Origin: Dokdonella fugitiva
GTDB lineage: Bacteria > Pseudomonadota > Gammaproteobacteria > Xanthomonadales > Rhodanobacteraceae
Direction: 5' to 3'
NCBI RefSeq assembly: GCF_014138265.1
Contig: NZ_JACGXL010000001.1
Coordinates: forward strand, 310,001-374,000
Length of the DNA stretch: 64,000 nucleotides
The notes below the pieces were generated by a model. The model was not told where the DNA came from, did not search any database, and saw only the letters and a program-made list of their open reading frames with translations. Position 1 is the stretch's first letter; every line of letters starts with the position of its first letter. The position numbers and the translations under genes were made by a program. Below are positions 19,615 through 27,936 of the stretch, in pieces.

Positions 19615-19750
19615 TGTCCGGTCGGACCCTGTCTCAACTTGTGCGATGCCGTCGCGCGACCCTTTGTTTTTAGGCTACTGGCTCGGTGAGGCTGTCTCAG
19701 CTGGTCCCACCGAATGCCAGTCAATCCCGCCTCGGATTGCGGGTAGGGAC

Positions 19751-21052
19751 ATGGGTATGCGCCAACTTCAACGACTCAGCGCACGAACCGTCGCCACCGC
19801 GACGCAACCTGGCTACCTGTCCGACGGCGGCGGCCTGTACTTGCAGGTTACCGCAACCGGCTCGCGAAGTTGGGTTCTGCGCTTCACGCTGCGAGGCCGC
19901 GCACGCGAAATGGGTCTCGGCTCCGCGACCATGGTCGGGCTCGCTGAGGCCCGCGCGCGCGCCGCCGAGTGCAGACGGCAGCTGGCGGAAGGCATCGACC
20001 CGATCGATGCCCGGGTGCGCGTGCGCGCGCAGAATGCCCACACCTTCGAGACCGTCGCAACGGAGTTCATCGAAGCGAACGCGGGCGGCTGGCGCAGCGC
20101 AAAGCATGCCGAGCAATGGCGGCAGTCGCTCGGGACGTACGCCTTCCCCGTGCTCGGCCGCATGCCGGTCGAGGCGATCGATCTCGCGCACGTGCTGCGC
20201 GTGCTGGAGCCCATCTGGACGACCAAGACCGAAACGGCAACGCGCGTGCGCCAGCGCATCGAAGCCGTGCTCGACTATGCCGGTGTGAAGCGCTACATCG
20301 CGCCAGGCAACGAGAACCCGGCGCGCTGGCGAGGACACCTGCAGAGGATCCTGCCGAAGCCGTCGCGCGTGTCACGCGTGCAGCACATGGCCGCGCTGCA
20401 TTACACGGCGCTGCCGGCGTTCATGGCCGCGTTGCGCGCGATCTCCGGCCCGGCCGCGCTCGCGCTGCGCTTCACGATCCTCACGTGCGCGCGTACCGGT
20501 GAGGCGCGGCGGGCGACGATGGGCGAGCTCGACCTGGCCGATGCGCGATGGACTGTGCCGGCGGCGCGGATGAAGGCGGGAAGGGAGCACGTCGTGCCGC
20601 TGTCGGCGGCCGCGATCGACGTCGTGCGTGAGACGGGCGTCACCGAAGGGCCGTTGTTCAGCTATCGGCGGGCGGCGATCTCGAACAACGCGATGCTCAT
20701 GCTGCTGCGTCGCATGGGCCGAGACGACGTCACCGTGCACGGCTTCCGCTCGACCTTCAAGGACTGGGCGACCGAGCAGACCGACTTCCCAGCCGATGCG
20801 ATCGAGATCGCGCTGGCGCATACCGTCGGCGACAAGACCGAGCAGGCGTACCGCCGCGGCAACCTGCTCGCGAAGCGGCGGGCGCTCGCGGAAGCGTGGG
20901 CCGCGCACTGCTGCAGCGTTACGCCGCTCGAGCTTCCAGTCGCGTCTTCCACGCCGCCACCTCGTGCGCCGGCCAGCGGGACATATAGCCGATCTTCACG
21001 GGGGCGGGGAACGCGTCCCGTTCGATCAGGCGGTAAAGCGTCGACCGGCTGA
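19751..21052 (+). CDS. int: Tyrosine integrase, P4 type with N-terminal arm-binding domain
   Basis: The protein of about 433 aa starts MGMRQLQRLSARTV (an ATG two codons later is equally possible). The N-terminal arm-binding domain contains YLSDGGGLYLQV and GLGSATMVGLAEARARA, as in DUF4102-type integrases. The catalytic domain shows Arg in TCARTGEARRATMGEL, HGFRSTFKDW with His and Arg, and the nucleophile Tyr in DKTEQAYRRG. This class commonly targets tRNA genes, consistent with the adjacent candidate attL. It is convergent with the AlpA-like gene, overlapping its 3' end by 134 bp. Confidence 0.93.
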   Translation: MGMRQLQRLSARTVATATQPGYLSDGGGLYLQVTATGSRSWVLRFTLRGRAREMGLGSATMVGLAEARARAAECRRQLAEGIDPIDARVRVRAQNAHTFETVATEFIEANAGGWRSAKHAEQWRQSLGTYAFPVLGRMPVEAIDLAHVLRVLEPIWTTKTETATRVRQRIEAVLDYAGVKRYIAPGNENPARWRGHLQRILPKPSRVSRVQHMAALHYTALPAFMAALRAISGPAALALRFTILTCARTGEARRATMGELDLADARWTVPAARMKAGREHVVPLSAAAIDVVRETGVTEGPLFSYRRAAISNNAMLMLLRRMGRDDVTVHGFRSTFKDWATEQTDFPADAIEIALAHTVGDKTEQAYRRGNLLAKRRALAEAWAAHCCSVTPLELPVASSTPPPRAPASGTYSRSSRGRGTRPVRSGGKASTG

Positions 21053-21119
21053 TGCTCAGGTCGGCCATGACCTCGCGCGCGCTCATCCACGCGGTCGCGG
21101 GCTTCGTCGTCGTGTTCAA
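20919..21119 (-). CDS. AlpA-family HTH protein, probable excisionase/regulator
   Basis: The 66-aa protein has the AlpA/Xis-like winged HTH: MSAREVMADLSISRSTLYRL, then IERDAFPAPVKIGYMSRW and HEVAAWKTRL. I choose the TTG at 21119 because AAGGAG lies seven bases upstream and the TTGA overlaps the stop of the preceding gene. An ATG twelve codons later is an alternative. Being last in the leftward early operon and convergent with the integrase, it likely acts as recombination directionality factor or regulator. Confidence 0.8.
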   Translation of the reverse strand: MNTTTKPATAWMSAREVMADLSISRSTLYRLIERDAFPAPVKIGYMSRWPAHEVAAWKTRLEARAA

Positions 21120-21331
21120 AACGGAACTCCTTCGCGCCATTCGGCGCATCCTGCCGCGCGCGCGTCGGCGGGCACGATCTGCCCCCATTGCGCGCACTTG
21201 CCGCTGATCTGATCGAAGTGGTCGCACTCGGCGCATGTGGTGCGCACGGGTGCGTCGCGCATCACGCGGATGGTCAACTCGAGGTGATGGATTGCGCGGT
21301 CACGCTGCGCGGGCGTCATCGTCGAATGCAT
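21116..21331 (-). CDS. Small Cys-rich putative zinc-binding protein (71 aa)
   Basis: No family is recognised with certainty. After a helical N-terminal half (TPAQRDRAIHHLELTIRVM) come five cysteines in TTCAECDHF, GKCAQWG and AAGCAEW, suggesting a compact zinc-binding module. The start overlaps the helicase 3' end by about 30 bp and the stop overlaps the next TTG start, so it is translationally embedded in the operon. Confidence 0.7.
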   Translation of the reverse strand: MHSTMTPAQRDRAIHHLELTIRVMRDAPVRTTCAECDHFDQISGKCAQWGQIVPADARAAGCAEWREGVPF

Positions 21332-22901
21332 GATCGAGGATCTCCGGGAACTTGGCGTGCTCGCGCACGAGGATGTCGGTGGGCTTGCGGAGCGTCTCGA
21401 CGAGGGTCAGCGCATGGTCGACGGTGCGCGGCACCATCATTTGCCCGGTGCGCAGGAACCACCAGGCGCACGCGCGGGCGCGCGCCTCGCCGCCGTGCTC
21501 CAGGCAAACCCACTCGCTGAAAAATCGAATGCCGCAGGTGTACGTCACCTTGAGGCTCGGCGGCTTGCCGGGCTTCTCGTGCTTGCTGTAGCGCACGGCG
21601 TCCACGGCGAACGCTTTCGGCTTGACGACCTCGGTCGACAGAATCGGCGAGTCGCCGGCCGTCGCGCTGTGCCGCGGTCCGGTCTCCAGCAACGAGAACT
21701 GGTGCCCGCATTCGCAGGTGCGCGTCTGCACGGGCACGAACGCATGGCACTTCGAGCATTCCTTGACCGGCGCTGCGCTCGTCGCTTTCTGGCCCGGCTT
21801 CTTCGGCGGGCGTATCGCATCCACCGGGCCGTGTTCTTCGACGTTACCGGCGAAGTCGAGCACGAGGAAATCGTCCTTGCTGGGGAACAGGCGGAACCCG
21901 CGGCCGACCTGCTGGTAGTAGAGCGGGGCGGACATGGTCGATCGCATGAGCACGACGAGATCGACCATCGGCGCGTCGAACCCTTCGGATAGGATGTTCA
22001 CGTTCACCAGGCAGCGCAGCGTGCCGCGCTGGAAAGCGTCGATGCTGGCCTCGCGTTCGCCCGCAGGGGTCTTATCCGTGATGCACGCGCAGGCGATGCC
22101 GCGGCGACGGAGCGCGTCGGTGACGAGTGCGGCATGCTTGGAGCCGGCCGCGAACACGATCCATGCACGCCGGTTCGCGCCGTACGCGACGATCTCGTCG
22201 CACGCGGCCTCGACGAGTTCATGCTTGCTGCTCGCGGCATCCAGTTCGCTCTCGATGTAGTCGCCGTTGCGCTTGTGCATCTGCGACAGATCGATGCGCG
22301 ACATGCCGGCCTTGCTGACCGGGCGGCAGAGGAACCCTTCGCGGATCAGGTCGCCGACGCGCGCCTCGTAGGCGACTTCGTTGAGCACGTAGTCGGGACC
22401 GCACACCGGGCCGCCGCCGAGTCGGTAGGGCGTCGCAGTGAGACCTGCGATGCGCACGTGCGGATTCGCGCGGCGCGCGCCCTCGATGAACGTGCGATAG
22501 CGACCTTCACCGCGGAGCGGGATGCGATGCGCCTCGTCCACGAGTATCAGGTCGAACGAGCCGAGCTGCATCGCCTTGTCGGCGACGGACTGGATGCCGG
22601 CGAAGATCACCGGCTCGAAGCGATCGCGACGCTTGAGCGCGGCCGAGTAGATCCCGGTCGGCGCATCGGGCCAGTGCCGGCGCAACTTGTCCTCGTTCTG
22701 CGCGACAAGCTCCTGCGTGTGCGCGAGAACGGCGACACGCAGCGCCGGCCACTGCTCCATGCCGCCGCGGATCAGCTCGGCCATGACGAGCGTTTTGCCT
22801 GCCCCGGTCGGGAGCACGATGCACGGGCTCTCGGCGCGCGCGGCGAGGAAGTTCCAGGTCGTGTCGACGGCCGCGCGTTGGTAGTGACGTAGCTGCATCA
22901 T
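21300..22901 (-). CDS. Phage DEAD/DEAH-box (SF2) helicase
   Basis: A 533-aa helicase. Q-like and motif I: LRHYQRAAVD and VLPTGAGKTLVMAE; motif II: LILVDEAHRI; motif III: GLTATPYR. The C-terminal RecA domain has VNVNILSEGFDAPMVDLVV and QQVGRGFRL (motif VI). It is followed by a four-cysteine knuckle (ECSKCHAF...RTCECGHQF) and a C-terminal region of unknown function. Such UvsW/Rad25-like helicases remodel replication or recombination intermediates in phage genomes. The upstream stop overlaps its ATG. Confidence 0.9.
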   Translation of the reverse strand: MMQLRHYQRAAVDTTWNFLAARAESPCIVLPTGAGKTLVMAELIRGGMEQWPALRVAVLAHTQELVAQNEDKLRRHWPDAPTGIYSAALKRRDRFEPVIFAGIQSVADKAMQLGSFDLILVDEAHRIPLRGEGRYRTFIEGARRANPHVRIAGLTATPYRLGGGPVCGPDYVLNEVAYEARVGDLIREGFLCRPVSKAGMSRIDLSQMHKRNGDYIESELDAASSKHELVEAACDEIVAYGANRRAWIVFAAGSKHAALVTDALRRRGIACACITDKTPAGEREASIDAFQRGTLRCLVNVNILSEGFDAPMVDLVVLMRSTMSAPLYYQQVGRGFRLFPSKDDFLVLDFAGNVEEHGPVDAIRPPKKPGQKATSAAPVKECSKCHAFVPVQTRTCECGHQFSLLETGPRHSATAGDSPILSTEVVKPKAFAVDAVRYSKHEKPGKPPSLKVTYTCGIRFFSEWVCLEHGGEARARACAWWFLRTGQMMVPRTVDHALTLVETLRKPTDILVREHAKFPEILDHAFDDDARAA

Positions 22902-23194
22902 CTGTCAGCGATCCGCAGCTCATTGATAGCGGCGCGGTCCGGATACCGATAGTTCGAGATCCATCCCGGACCCTTGACAAACTTACCGGCGCACTTAAAC
23001 GAGACGTGCGGAACTACATCCGGTTGATTCGGCCATGCATCGCTCCACTCGTTCAACAGCTCCGCCATGCGCCGCTGCCAGTCGTCCGGCATTTCGTGCA
23101 GTAGCACGCGCGGCATCGTCAGCCATCCAGCGCGGCTCAGGCCGAACCACAGCCAGAGCGCGGCGTATCCGCTGTTGTCGTCGATGTCTTTCAC
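22898..23194 (-). CDS. Phage hypothetical protein (98 aa)
   Basis: Starts with GTG at 23194 (V-K-D-I-D-D-N-S-G-Y), preceded by GGAGG and overlapping the upstream stop as GTGA. It is rich in tryptophan, with WLWFGLSRAGWLTMPRVLLH and DDWQRRMAELLNEWSDAW, suggesting a compact soluble fold. No family recognised. Confidence 0.65.
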   Translation of the reverse strand: MKDIDDNSGYAALWLWFGLSRAGWLTMPRVLLHEMPDDWQRRMAELLNEWSDAWPNQPDVVPHVSFKCAGKFVKGPGWISNYRYPDRAAINELRIADR

Positions 23195-23598
23195 AACCCC
23201 TCCTTCCAATCCGGGCTACCCATAGCAGCCCTTACGTTGTTGAGTGCGGTGCGGCCGGCAGGAAATATGCAGACGATTTGCAAGTAATCTCCGTCTACTT
23301 CGTAACCTATATAACCTGCGTCACGTAACGCTTTCCACGACTTTAGACTTCCCGCCCTCTGGAGAATTAAATCGACGTGTTTGTCAATGCACAACTCCAA
23401 CACTTTGTACTCCGCCTGCGTCATCCTCGGCGCAGCGAGGGCGGCGTGGCCGCGGGGTGTGAGCTGACCGCCACCGGGCGTGCACAACCCTCTATCGTGA
23501 AGTCGGCCGAAGGTAGCCGCGGTTGGCATGCACTCGTGATCGCCGCGAATGTACTGCAATCCGCTCATTTCCGCCTTCGTCAGCCCTACCGTGCTCAT
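23191..23598 (-). CDS. Phage hypothetical protein (135 aa)
   Basis: The ATG at 23598 has GGAG upstream and overlaps the preceding stop (ATGA). The N-terminal part (LTKAEMSGLQYIRGDHECMPTAATFGRLHDRGL...) resembles a short winged-helix-like unit, and the second half (RMTQAEYKVLELCIDKHVDL) is helical. The DNA here (23.2-23.7 kb) is visibly less GC-rich than its neighbours, suggesting recent acquisition. No function assigned. Confidence 0.65.
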   Translation of the reverse strand: MSTVGLTKAEMSGLQYIRGDHECMPTAATFGRLHDRGLCTPGGGQLTPRGHAALAAPRMTQAEYKVLELCIDKHVDLILQRAGSLKSWKALRDAGYIGYEVDGDYLQIVCIFPAGRTALNNVRAAMGSPDWKEGL

Positions 23599-23894
23599 CG
23601 CGGCTTCTCCTGTGCAGCGCACTCTCTGCATTTGGTGACACCGATACCGAAATCGTACGCGAGCGACGCATCGAACAGCGCGCAGCGGAATGCGTGAATT
23701 CTTCCGCCGCTTAAACCAAGCCCCGCTGACTGCGCAACACTAGCGCTAATGTCCATCGATTCGTCGCGAAGCTCAGAACACCTGAAATTCTGCTCGATCG
23801 GCATGCCGAATCGGTAAGCCCAATTCACGCACAGAGGGCCTTGCGGAACGTCCGCTGTTCGTTCGCAAATCACACGGATCGAAAGGCCGCTCAT
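23595..23894 (-). CDS. Phage hypothetical protein (99 aa)
   Basis: Unrecognised. Reads MSGLSIRVICERTADVPQG at the N-terminus and ends with FGIGVTKCRECAAQEK, with six cysteines in all including a C-x-x-C pair. Both ends overlap neighbouring genes by ATGA junctions, which supports it as part of the coupled early operon. Confidence 0.65.
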   Translation of the reverse strand: MSGLSIRVICERTADVPQGPLCVNWAYRFGMPIEQNFRCSELRDESMDISASVAQSAGLGLSGGRIHAFRCALFDASLAYDFGIGVTKCRECAAQEKPR

Positions 23895-24442
23895 CCTTCC
23901 CCCTTCGCCGCTGCGCTGCGGGCGAGTTCGCGAGCGCGCCGCTCCAGGTCGTTGAAGTCCGTCGTGCAGTCAGCATCGCCGATCCGGTCGTATTGTTCGG
24001 CGAACGCCATCATCCAGTGGCCGGACGTAGGCTCTCCGTTGGAAACGGCTGGCGGCGTGGGGGCAGCGGCGAGCATTTGCGACCACAGCAGTTTGGCATC
24101 GACCATGTACGGCGCAGCGCCCTCGTTGCCGGCATCGCACATCGCCTCGGTAGCCTCGCGCGGCACCAGCACGAACCCATCCGGCACGCTCCCTCGGCTC
24201 TCGCTTGCGCCGGGAGCGGTGGATTCGATGAGCACGAAACGGCCATCTTCCATTTCGGCGGCGGGTCGAATCCACGTACGGCCGTCCGATCCTCGGTACA
24301 TGTAGCAATCGGCCAGCGTCGCCTCGATGATGCAGCGGCCGAGCACGCGATAGGTGTGCTGCGTTTTCTTGTGCAACACGATGTCATCACGCGCGAACGA
24401 TAGCGCGGCGGGGGATTCGTTGTTCGTGCTCTTGCTGTTCAT
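23891..24442 (-). CDS. Phage protein with DUF1653-like N-terminal half (183 aa)
   Basis: Residues ~20-70 (DIVLHKKTQHTYRVLGRCII, CYMYRGSDGRTWIRPAAEM) resemble the small DUF1653 beta-fold. Residues ~85-180 carry the phage-typical DGFVLVPREATEAM region ending in a helical tail (DLERRARELARSAAAK). Function unknown; possibly a fusion of two common phage modules. Coupled at both ends by ATGA overlaps. Confidence 0.65.
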   Translation of the reverse strand: MNSKSTNNESPAALSFARDDIVLHKKTQHTYRVLGRCIIEATLADCYMYRGSDGRTWIRPAAEMEDGRFVLIESTAPGASESRGSVPDGFVLVPREATEAMCDAGNEGAAPYMVDAKLLWSQMLAAAPTPPAVSNGEPTSGHWMMAFAEQYDRIGDADCTTDFNDLERRARELARSAAAKGEG

Positions 24443-24693
24443 GGCAGCACCCGGTGGGGATGGACGGCGGGGGAGAATGGATGCTGCTCGAAGTCCGAAA
24501 CGATCACGAACAGTTCCGGATTCACATACGTGCGTCTCGTTGTGAGTCCGACATAGCTAACTCTTCCGGTAACGCGCTCGCCGTCGATCATCGCTTCAAC
24601 CCGAGTCCCGTTCGGATAGCACGCCTGAATGCGCCTGCTCGCCTCCAACAGGATGCGCTGCGGTTCGTCGTTGGTGCGGAGTTCGTTGGTCAT
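24439..24693 (-). CDS. Phage hypothetical protein (84 aa)
   Basis: The ATG at 24693 overlaps the stop of the upstream gene. The sequence has a helical start (ILLEASRRIQACYPNGTRV) and a beta-rich end (GERVTGRVSYVGLTTRRTYV, ELFVIVSDFEQH). No family recognised. Confidence 0.6.
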   Translation of the reverse strand: MTNELRTNDEPQRILLEASRRIQACYPNGTRVEAMIDGERVTGRVSYVGLTTRRTYVNPELFVIVSDFEQHPFSPAVHPHRVLP

Positions 24694-24881
24694 GGCTTGC
24701 CTCGCTGGAATAGCAGTTCGTCGAACCGGCGGCGCCATTCGGCCGCTTCCTGCTCGGCCTTCGTCGCGCGAGCACGGTACGCGCCGGATGCGCGCAACGA
24801 TTCGGCCAAGCGCTTCTCGATATCGCTCGCGTGGCGTTTCAGGTTGCGCAGTTGGGTCTCTGCGCTCGGAGTGCGGCTCAC
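24690..24881 (-). CDS. Small coiled-coil phage protein (63 aa)
   Basis: Almost entirely helical and charged (LRNLKRHASDIEKRLAESL, ARATKAEQEAAEWRRRFDEL) with heptad-like spacing, so probably a coiled coil. ATGA overlaps at both ends. Function unknown. Confidence 0.6.
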   Translation of the reverse strand: MSRTPSAETQLRNLKRHASDIEKRLAESLRASGAYRARATKAEQEAAEWRRRFDELLFQRGKP

Positions 24882-25840
24882 GGTGCACCACCCTGCCGCT
24901 GTTGGGCGGCGATGGCTGCGTCGATGGCTGCGTCGAGTTCTTCGCCATGCTTGAGCTGACGCGTTGGCGGGTGGCAGTCGTCGCTAACCGTGTGGTGGAA
25001 GCGGTCGCAGTGGACGTCGTTTCGGCGGATATGCCGATACCTCGCCGCATCCCGCGCATCCTGCCCGCAGGACGGCTGTTCTGCGGTGGCGGTACGGCGC
25101 TCTGCGACGGCGCGGTCGTATCCGCGTTGCTCGGCGGCTTCGATGATGGCTCGCTGCGTGTCCGCCAGCTTCGCATCGCTCCCGGCAGGCAGGCCGCGCG
25201 GCCGCCGCTCCGGCTGCATCGAATCGTACAAGCGGCGCAGACGCGCGACGTTCGGATTGTCGACGTCGTTGCGCCACAGCGGCCAATCGCGATCCATCCA
25301 CGCCTCGAACGAAGCGCGCTCCACCACCTCATCCGCTATCGGCCGCCGCTCCGATCCTTCGCAGCTACGCTGCTCGCGTTCGCCCTGCGCGAATTGACTG
25401 CGCCAGAGGGCACCGATTTCGTCGGCTGTCACGAACGTTGTGCATCGCCGACCTTCAGTATCACGCCACTTTGCGCAGACATGCTGCTGACCTTCAACGA
25501 CAGTACCGCAAAACCTTTCCGGTTCGCCCTGCGCGGGCTGCGGGCGGGCGTAGAGAGGCATGAGCGGATAGCTCGGCAACCGCTCCGCGTTCGGCTCGGG
25601 CGTCGTATTCGCCCACAGCGGCCCATTGCGCGGATGCACCGGCACGTACGCAACCGCCTCCGCCCCTTCGCTGCTCGCGCTTCCTTCGGCGAGGAGGGCG
25701 TCATAGGCGGCGAGGGCAGGGCCGATATCGCAACTGCACGACTCGCATTCCGCCGCCTGCATGTATGTCTCGGCAGGGCATTTGCTGGTTCGCAACGCCG
25801 CCGCCAGCGCATCCATCACTTCCCGCTCCCGCGTGTTCAT
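24878..25840 (-). CDS. Phage hypothetical protein (320 aa), probably modular
   Basis: The first third (MNTREREVMDALAAALRT, ECESCSCDIGPALAAYDALL) and the phrase SYPLMPLYARPQ resemble N-terminal modules common in small phage early proteins. The centre has FEAWMDRDWPLW, and the C-terminal part is helical and polar (EAAEQRGYDRAVAERRTATA). Several cysteines occur but no clear motif. Function unknown; position suggests a replication- or host-takeover accessory. Confidence 0.6.
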   Translation of the reverse strand: MNTREREVMDALAAALRTSKCPAETYMQAAECESCSCDIGPALAAYDALLAEGSASSEGAEAVAYVPVHPRNGPLWANTTPEPNAERLPSYPLMPLYARPQPAQGEPERFCGTVVEGQQHVCAKWRDTEGRRCTTFVTADEIGALWRSQFAQGEREQRSCEGSERRPIADEVVERASFEAWMDRDWPLWRNDVDNPNVARLRRLYDSMQPERRPRGLPAGSDAKLADTQRAIIEAAEQRGYDRAVAERRTATAEQPSCGQDARDAARYRHIRRNDVHCDRFHHTVSDDCHPPTRQLKHGEELDAAIDAAIAAQQRQGGAP

Positions 25841-25989
25841 GCCTTGGACTCCCGTGGCGATAGGTAGATGGCGAGCGCAACGAAGAATGTCGCCTTGTCA
25901 AAGTGGTCGGCGTAGGCGATAACCATGCCGATCCAGAACAACGCGGCTGTGAGCAGCGTTTCCAGCGTTCGCCACCATCGCGTGTTCAT
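25837..25989 (-). CDS. Single-pass membrane peptide (50 aa)
   Basis: The peptide starts MNTRWWRTLETLLTAALFWI and contains one long hydrophobic stretch (about residues 9-42, with a charged dip at DHFDK), so one or two short membrane segments. ATGA overlaps at both ends support it. Small membrane proteins in early operons can mediate superinfection exclusion, but nothing here shows that. Confidence 0.55.
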   Translation of the reverse strand: MNTRWWRTLETLLTAALFWIGMVIAYADHFDKATFFVALAIYLSPRESKA

Positions 25990-26792
25990 GCCTCGATCCT
26001 CTTGAACGAAACGACCCATACCCACGGGTTCGCGTCCCAAGAGCAGGCGCCGTTGATGGATTCCCAAAGGGCGACGAACGAGGGACGAGCATCCTCGAAC
26101 GTCGTGCCGAGGCGCCGCGCCGCGGCATAGATCGCCTGATCCGGCAGATGGTCGACTCCATGCTCGACACCTTCCGCCCAAGCATCCGCCTCGCTGATCG
26201 CCTGCAGCCGCTCGACGCGCACGTCGGTGACTTCGAGCGTGATGCGCGAGGCCCAGCGGGGCATGTGGATGCCGGGGATCTTCCGCTTCCACCAACGATC
26301 CAGGCGATCCATGTAGGTGTTATCGCCGGTGTAGACGAAGTCGGCCGGCGCATCGCGAAGGGAGTACACCTCGCCGTCGCGGCGCGGCGGTTGCTTCGGA
26401 ACGGGAAGCACGCGACCTCCCGTCTCGATCGTGCGCTTGGCGCCGTCGGCTGCATAGCGCACGGAGAGTTCGTCGTACGCTCCCGCAGGAAGCGGCGCGT
26501 CGTGCGGATGGTTGAGCGAGCCGCCTGTCCACGTCCACGTCTCGCGCACCCATAGGCTGTCGCCAGGCACGCCATAGGGGCAACCGAATGTCTCCCCTGT
26601 GCGGGTATGCCAGATCGCGGCCTGTTCGTCGTGCTCGATGCCGCGCGCATCGGTGCCGCCGAACGTTGTCGGTTCCCACTCGCCGAGCGGGTGCGCATGC
26701 GGCAGCTTCACCGCGCGCCGCGTCTGCGACTTCGTGCCAGCGAGGATCGCTCGCACCATCGGAGCCGACATCAAGATCGGACGCTCACGCAT
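25986..26792 (-). CDS. Phage ASCH-like domain protein (268 aa)
   Basis: The order RPILMSAPMVRAILAGTKSQ at the N-terminus, then GDSLWVRETW, MPRWASRITLEVTDVRVERL, DAWAEGVEHG, and a C-terminal WESINGACSWDANPWVWVVSF matches a widespread phage family related to ASCH domains, which are proposed to bind nucleic acid. The exact role is unknown. It starts 7 bp past the stop of the next upstream gene. Confidence 0.75.
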   Translation of the reverse strand: MRERPILMSAPMVRAILAGTKSQTRRAVKLPHAHPLGEWEPTTFGGTDARGIEHDEQAAIWHTRTGETFGCPYGVPGDSLWVRETWTWTGGSLNHPHDAPLPAGAYDELSVRYAADGAKRTIETGGRVLPVPKQPPRRDGEVYSLRDAPADFVYTGDNTYMDRLDRWWKRKIPGIHMPRWASRITLEVTDVRVERLQAISEADAWAEGVEHGVDHLPDQAIYAAARRLGTTFEDARPSFVALWESINGACSWDANPWVWVVSFKRIEA

Positions 26793-26976
26793 CGCCGCGC
26801 TCCTTCGCGCGCTCGTGCTCCGCCATCAGCGCAGCGTGCGTCTCCGGCGACATGCTCAGCGGCGACTTCCCGCAGTCCGGGCAATCGCCCCAGTGCGGTC
26901 CCGCGTCGTCGATCGTCACGGTCAGCTTCCCGGTGCCGCAGCAGGTGCAGATGGCGTGGTGGGTGGTCGTGGTCAT
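26785..26976 (-). CDS. Small zinc-ribbon-like protein (63 aa)
   Basis: Two cysteine knuckles, CTCCGTGK and DCPDCGK, are spaced as in a zinc ribbon and followed by a helical tail (ETHAALMAEHERAKER). ATG at 26976 overlaps the upstream stop. Likely a small nucleic-acid or protein-binding factor; unproven. Confidence 0.6.
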   Translation of the reverse strand: MTTTTHHAICTCCGTGKLTVTIDDAGPHWGDCPDCGKSPLSMSPETHAALMAEHERAKERGDA

Positions 26977-27473
26977 GCGTCGCAGCCTCGTCCGATTGTT
27001 GAACCGCCGTCGGCGGGATTCATGAACTGCTCCCAGTGCACCCACCCTCGGTCCGGGCAATGGAAGCCCCAGTCGCGGATCACTGCGCCGGTGAGGAAAA
27101 GGGTGATCGGCGGGGGATCGCCGTCGATTAGTTCGATGCGATGCGCATCTGTCGGTCCGCGGAACACAACATCGCCGGCGGCACGCATGACCTGGTGGCG
27201 GACGCCGCCAGCAGCGATCGTGTGCTCGATGTAGCGGCCGCGCAGGAAGATGCTGCAGCTTTCCCACGGGTGATCGTGCAGCGCGCGGTCGTCATCTGAT
27301 CGGCGAAACTCGTGCGCGTACGCGTTCCCCTGACGGTTCCGCTCGGTGAGGTGCCACCGGAGCAAGTAGGGATCGTCGTCGCCACCGATGATCCGGTCAG
27401 GCGCGCGCGATGCCATCATGGCGAGCACGTTCTGGCGCAGCGGATCCAGCAGGAACGGCGGCAACGCGATCAT
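26973..27473 (-). CDS. Cupin-like phage protein (166 aa)
   Basis: The stretch HEFRRSDDDRALHDHPWESC, GRYIEH and the return strand DVVFRGPTDAHRIELI form a cupin-like metal-site pattern with conserved His residues. A second conserved part is DWGFHCPDRGWVHW. Homologous small cupins occur in phage early regions with unknown substrates. ATGA overlaps at both ends. Confidence 0.65.
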   Translation of the reverse strand: MIALPPFLLDPLRQNVLAMMASRAPDRIIGGDDDPYLLRWHLTERNRQGNAYAHEFRRSDDDRALHDHPWESCSIFLRGRYIEHTIAAGGVRHQVMRAAGDVVFRGPTDAHRIELIDGDPPPITLFLTGAVIRDWGFHCPDRGWVHWEQFMNPADGGSTIGRGCDA

Positions 27474-27739
27474 TCGGGCTTCCCCTGCAGCTGGATCGCG
27501 TACGCGTTGAAGACCCGATAGCTGTTCGACACGAGCACGACCGCATGGCCCAGGCGGCGCGCGGTATGGATGGCCGCGAAGCGGTCGTCGGCCTGCGCCG
27601 TCTCGAAGCTCGCGACGTGCGTTCCGCCGACCCATTCGCGCACCCATGCGTTGCGCTGGCCTTCCAGCACGTCTTCCAACTCGCGGACGCGCTTCCGCAG
27701 AGCATGCGCCTCGCGCTGTGTGATCGCCTTGCGTTTCAT
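27470..27739 (-). CDS. Phage hypothetical protein (89 aa)
   Basis: I place the start at the ATG at 27739 (MKRKAITQREAHALRKRVRE). The N-terminal half is helical with heptad character; the second half (AAIHTARRLGHAVVLVSNSY) looks like a beta-alpha-beta unit. Function unknown. It is separated by about 26 bp from the upstream 56-aa gene. Confidence 0.6.
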   Translation of the reverse strand: MKRKAITQREAHALRKRVRELEDVLEGQRNAWVREWVGGTHVASFETAQADDRFAAIHTARRLGHAVVLVSNSYRVFNAYAIQLQGKPE

Positions 27740-27765
27740 CGATTCGTCCTCTTGGTGATCCGCGG

Positions 27766-27936
27766 TCAGGCCGCGACCGATAGGGTTTCGAGCGCGCTGG
27801 CCGTGCACTCGTCGAGGTACCGTCGCCGCGCCGCCTGGACTCGCGGATCGCGCAGCGCGGCATCGCGACCGCGCAGGTAGGCGATCGCCTCGAAGGCGCC
27901 GACGAACTCGGTGGCGGCGAGCTGGCGCGGGGTCAT
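27766..27936 (-). CDS. Small helical protein (56 aa)
   Basis: A short frame beginning MTPRQLAATEFVGAFEAI and ending ECTASALETLSVAA, whose ATG overlaps the stop of the DNA methyltransferase gene (ATGA). Coding is supported by G/C third positions and the junction. Unknown function. Confidence 0.55.
   Translation of the reverse strand: MTPRQLAATEFVGAFEAIAYLRGRDAALRDPRVQAARRRYLDECTASALETLSVAA

Noticed and set aside
19549-19750. Complete tRNA gene at the prophage edge
   Set aside because: Only the acceptor end is recognisable; no cloverleaf can be built from the flanking bases.
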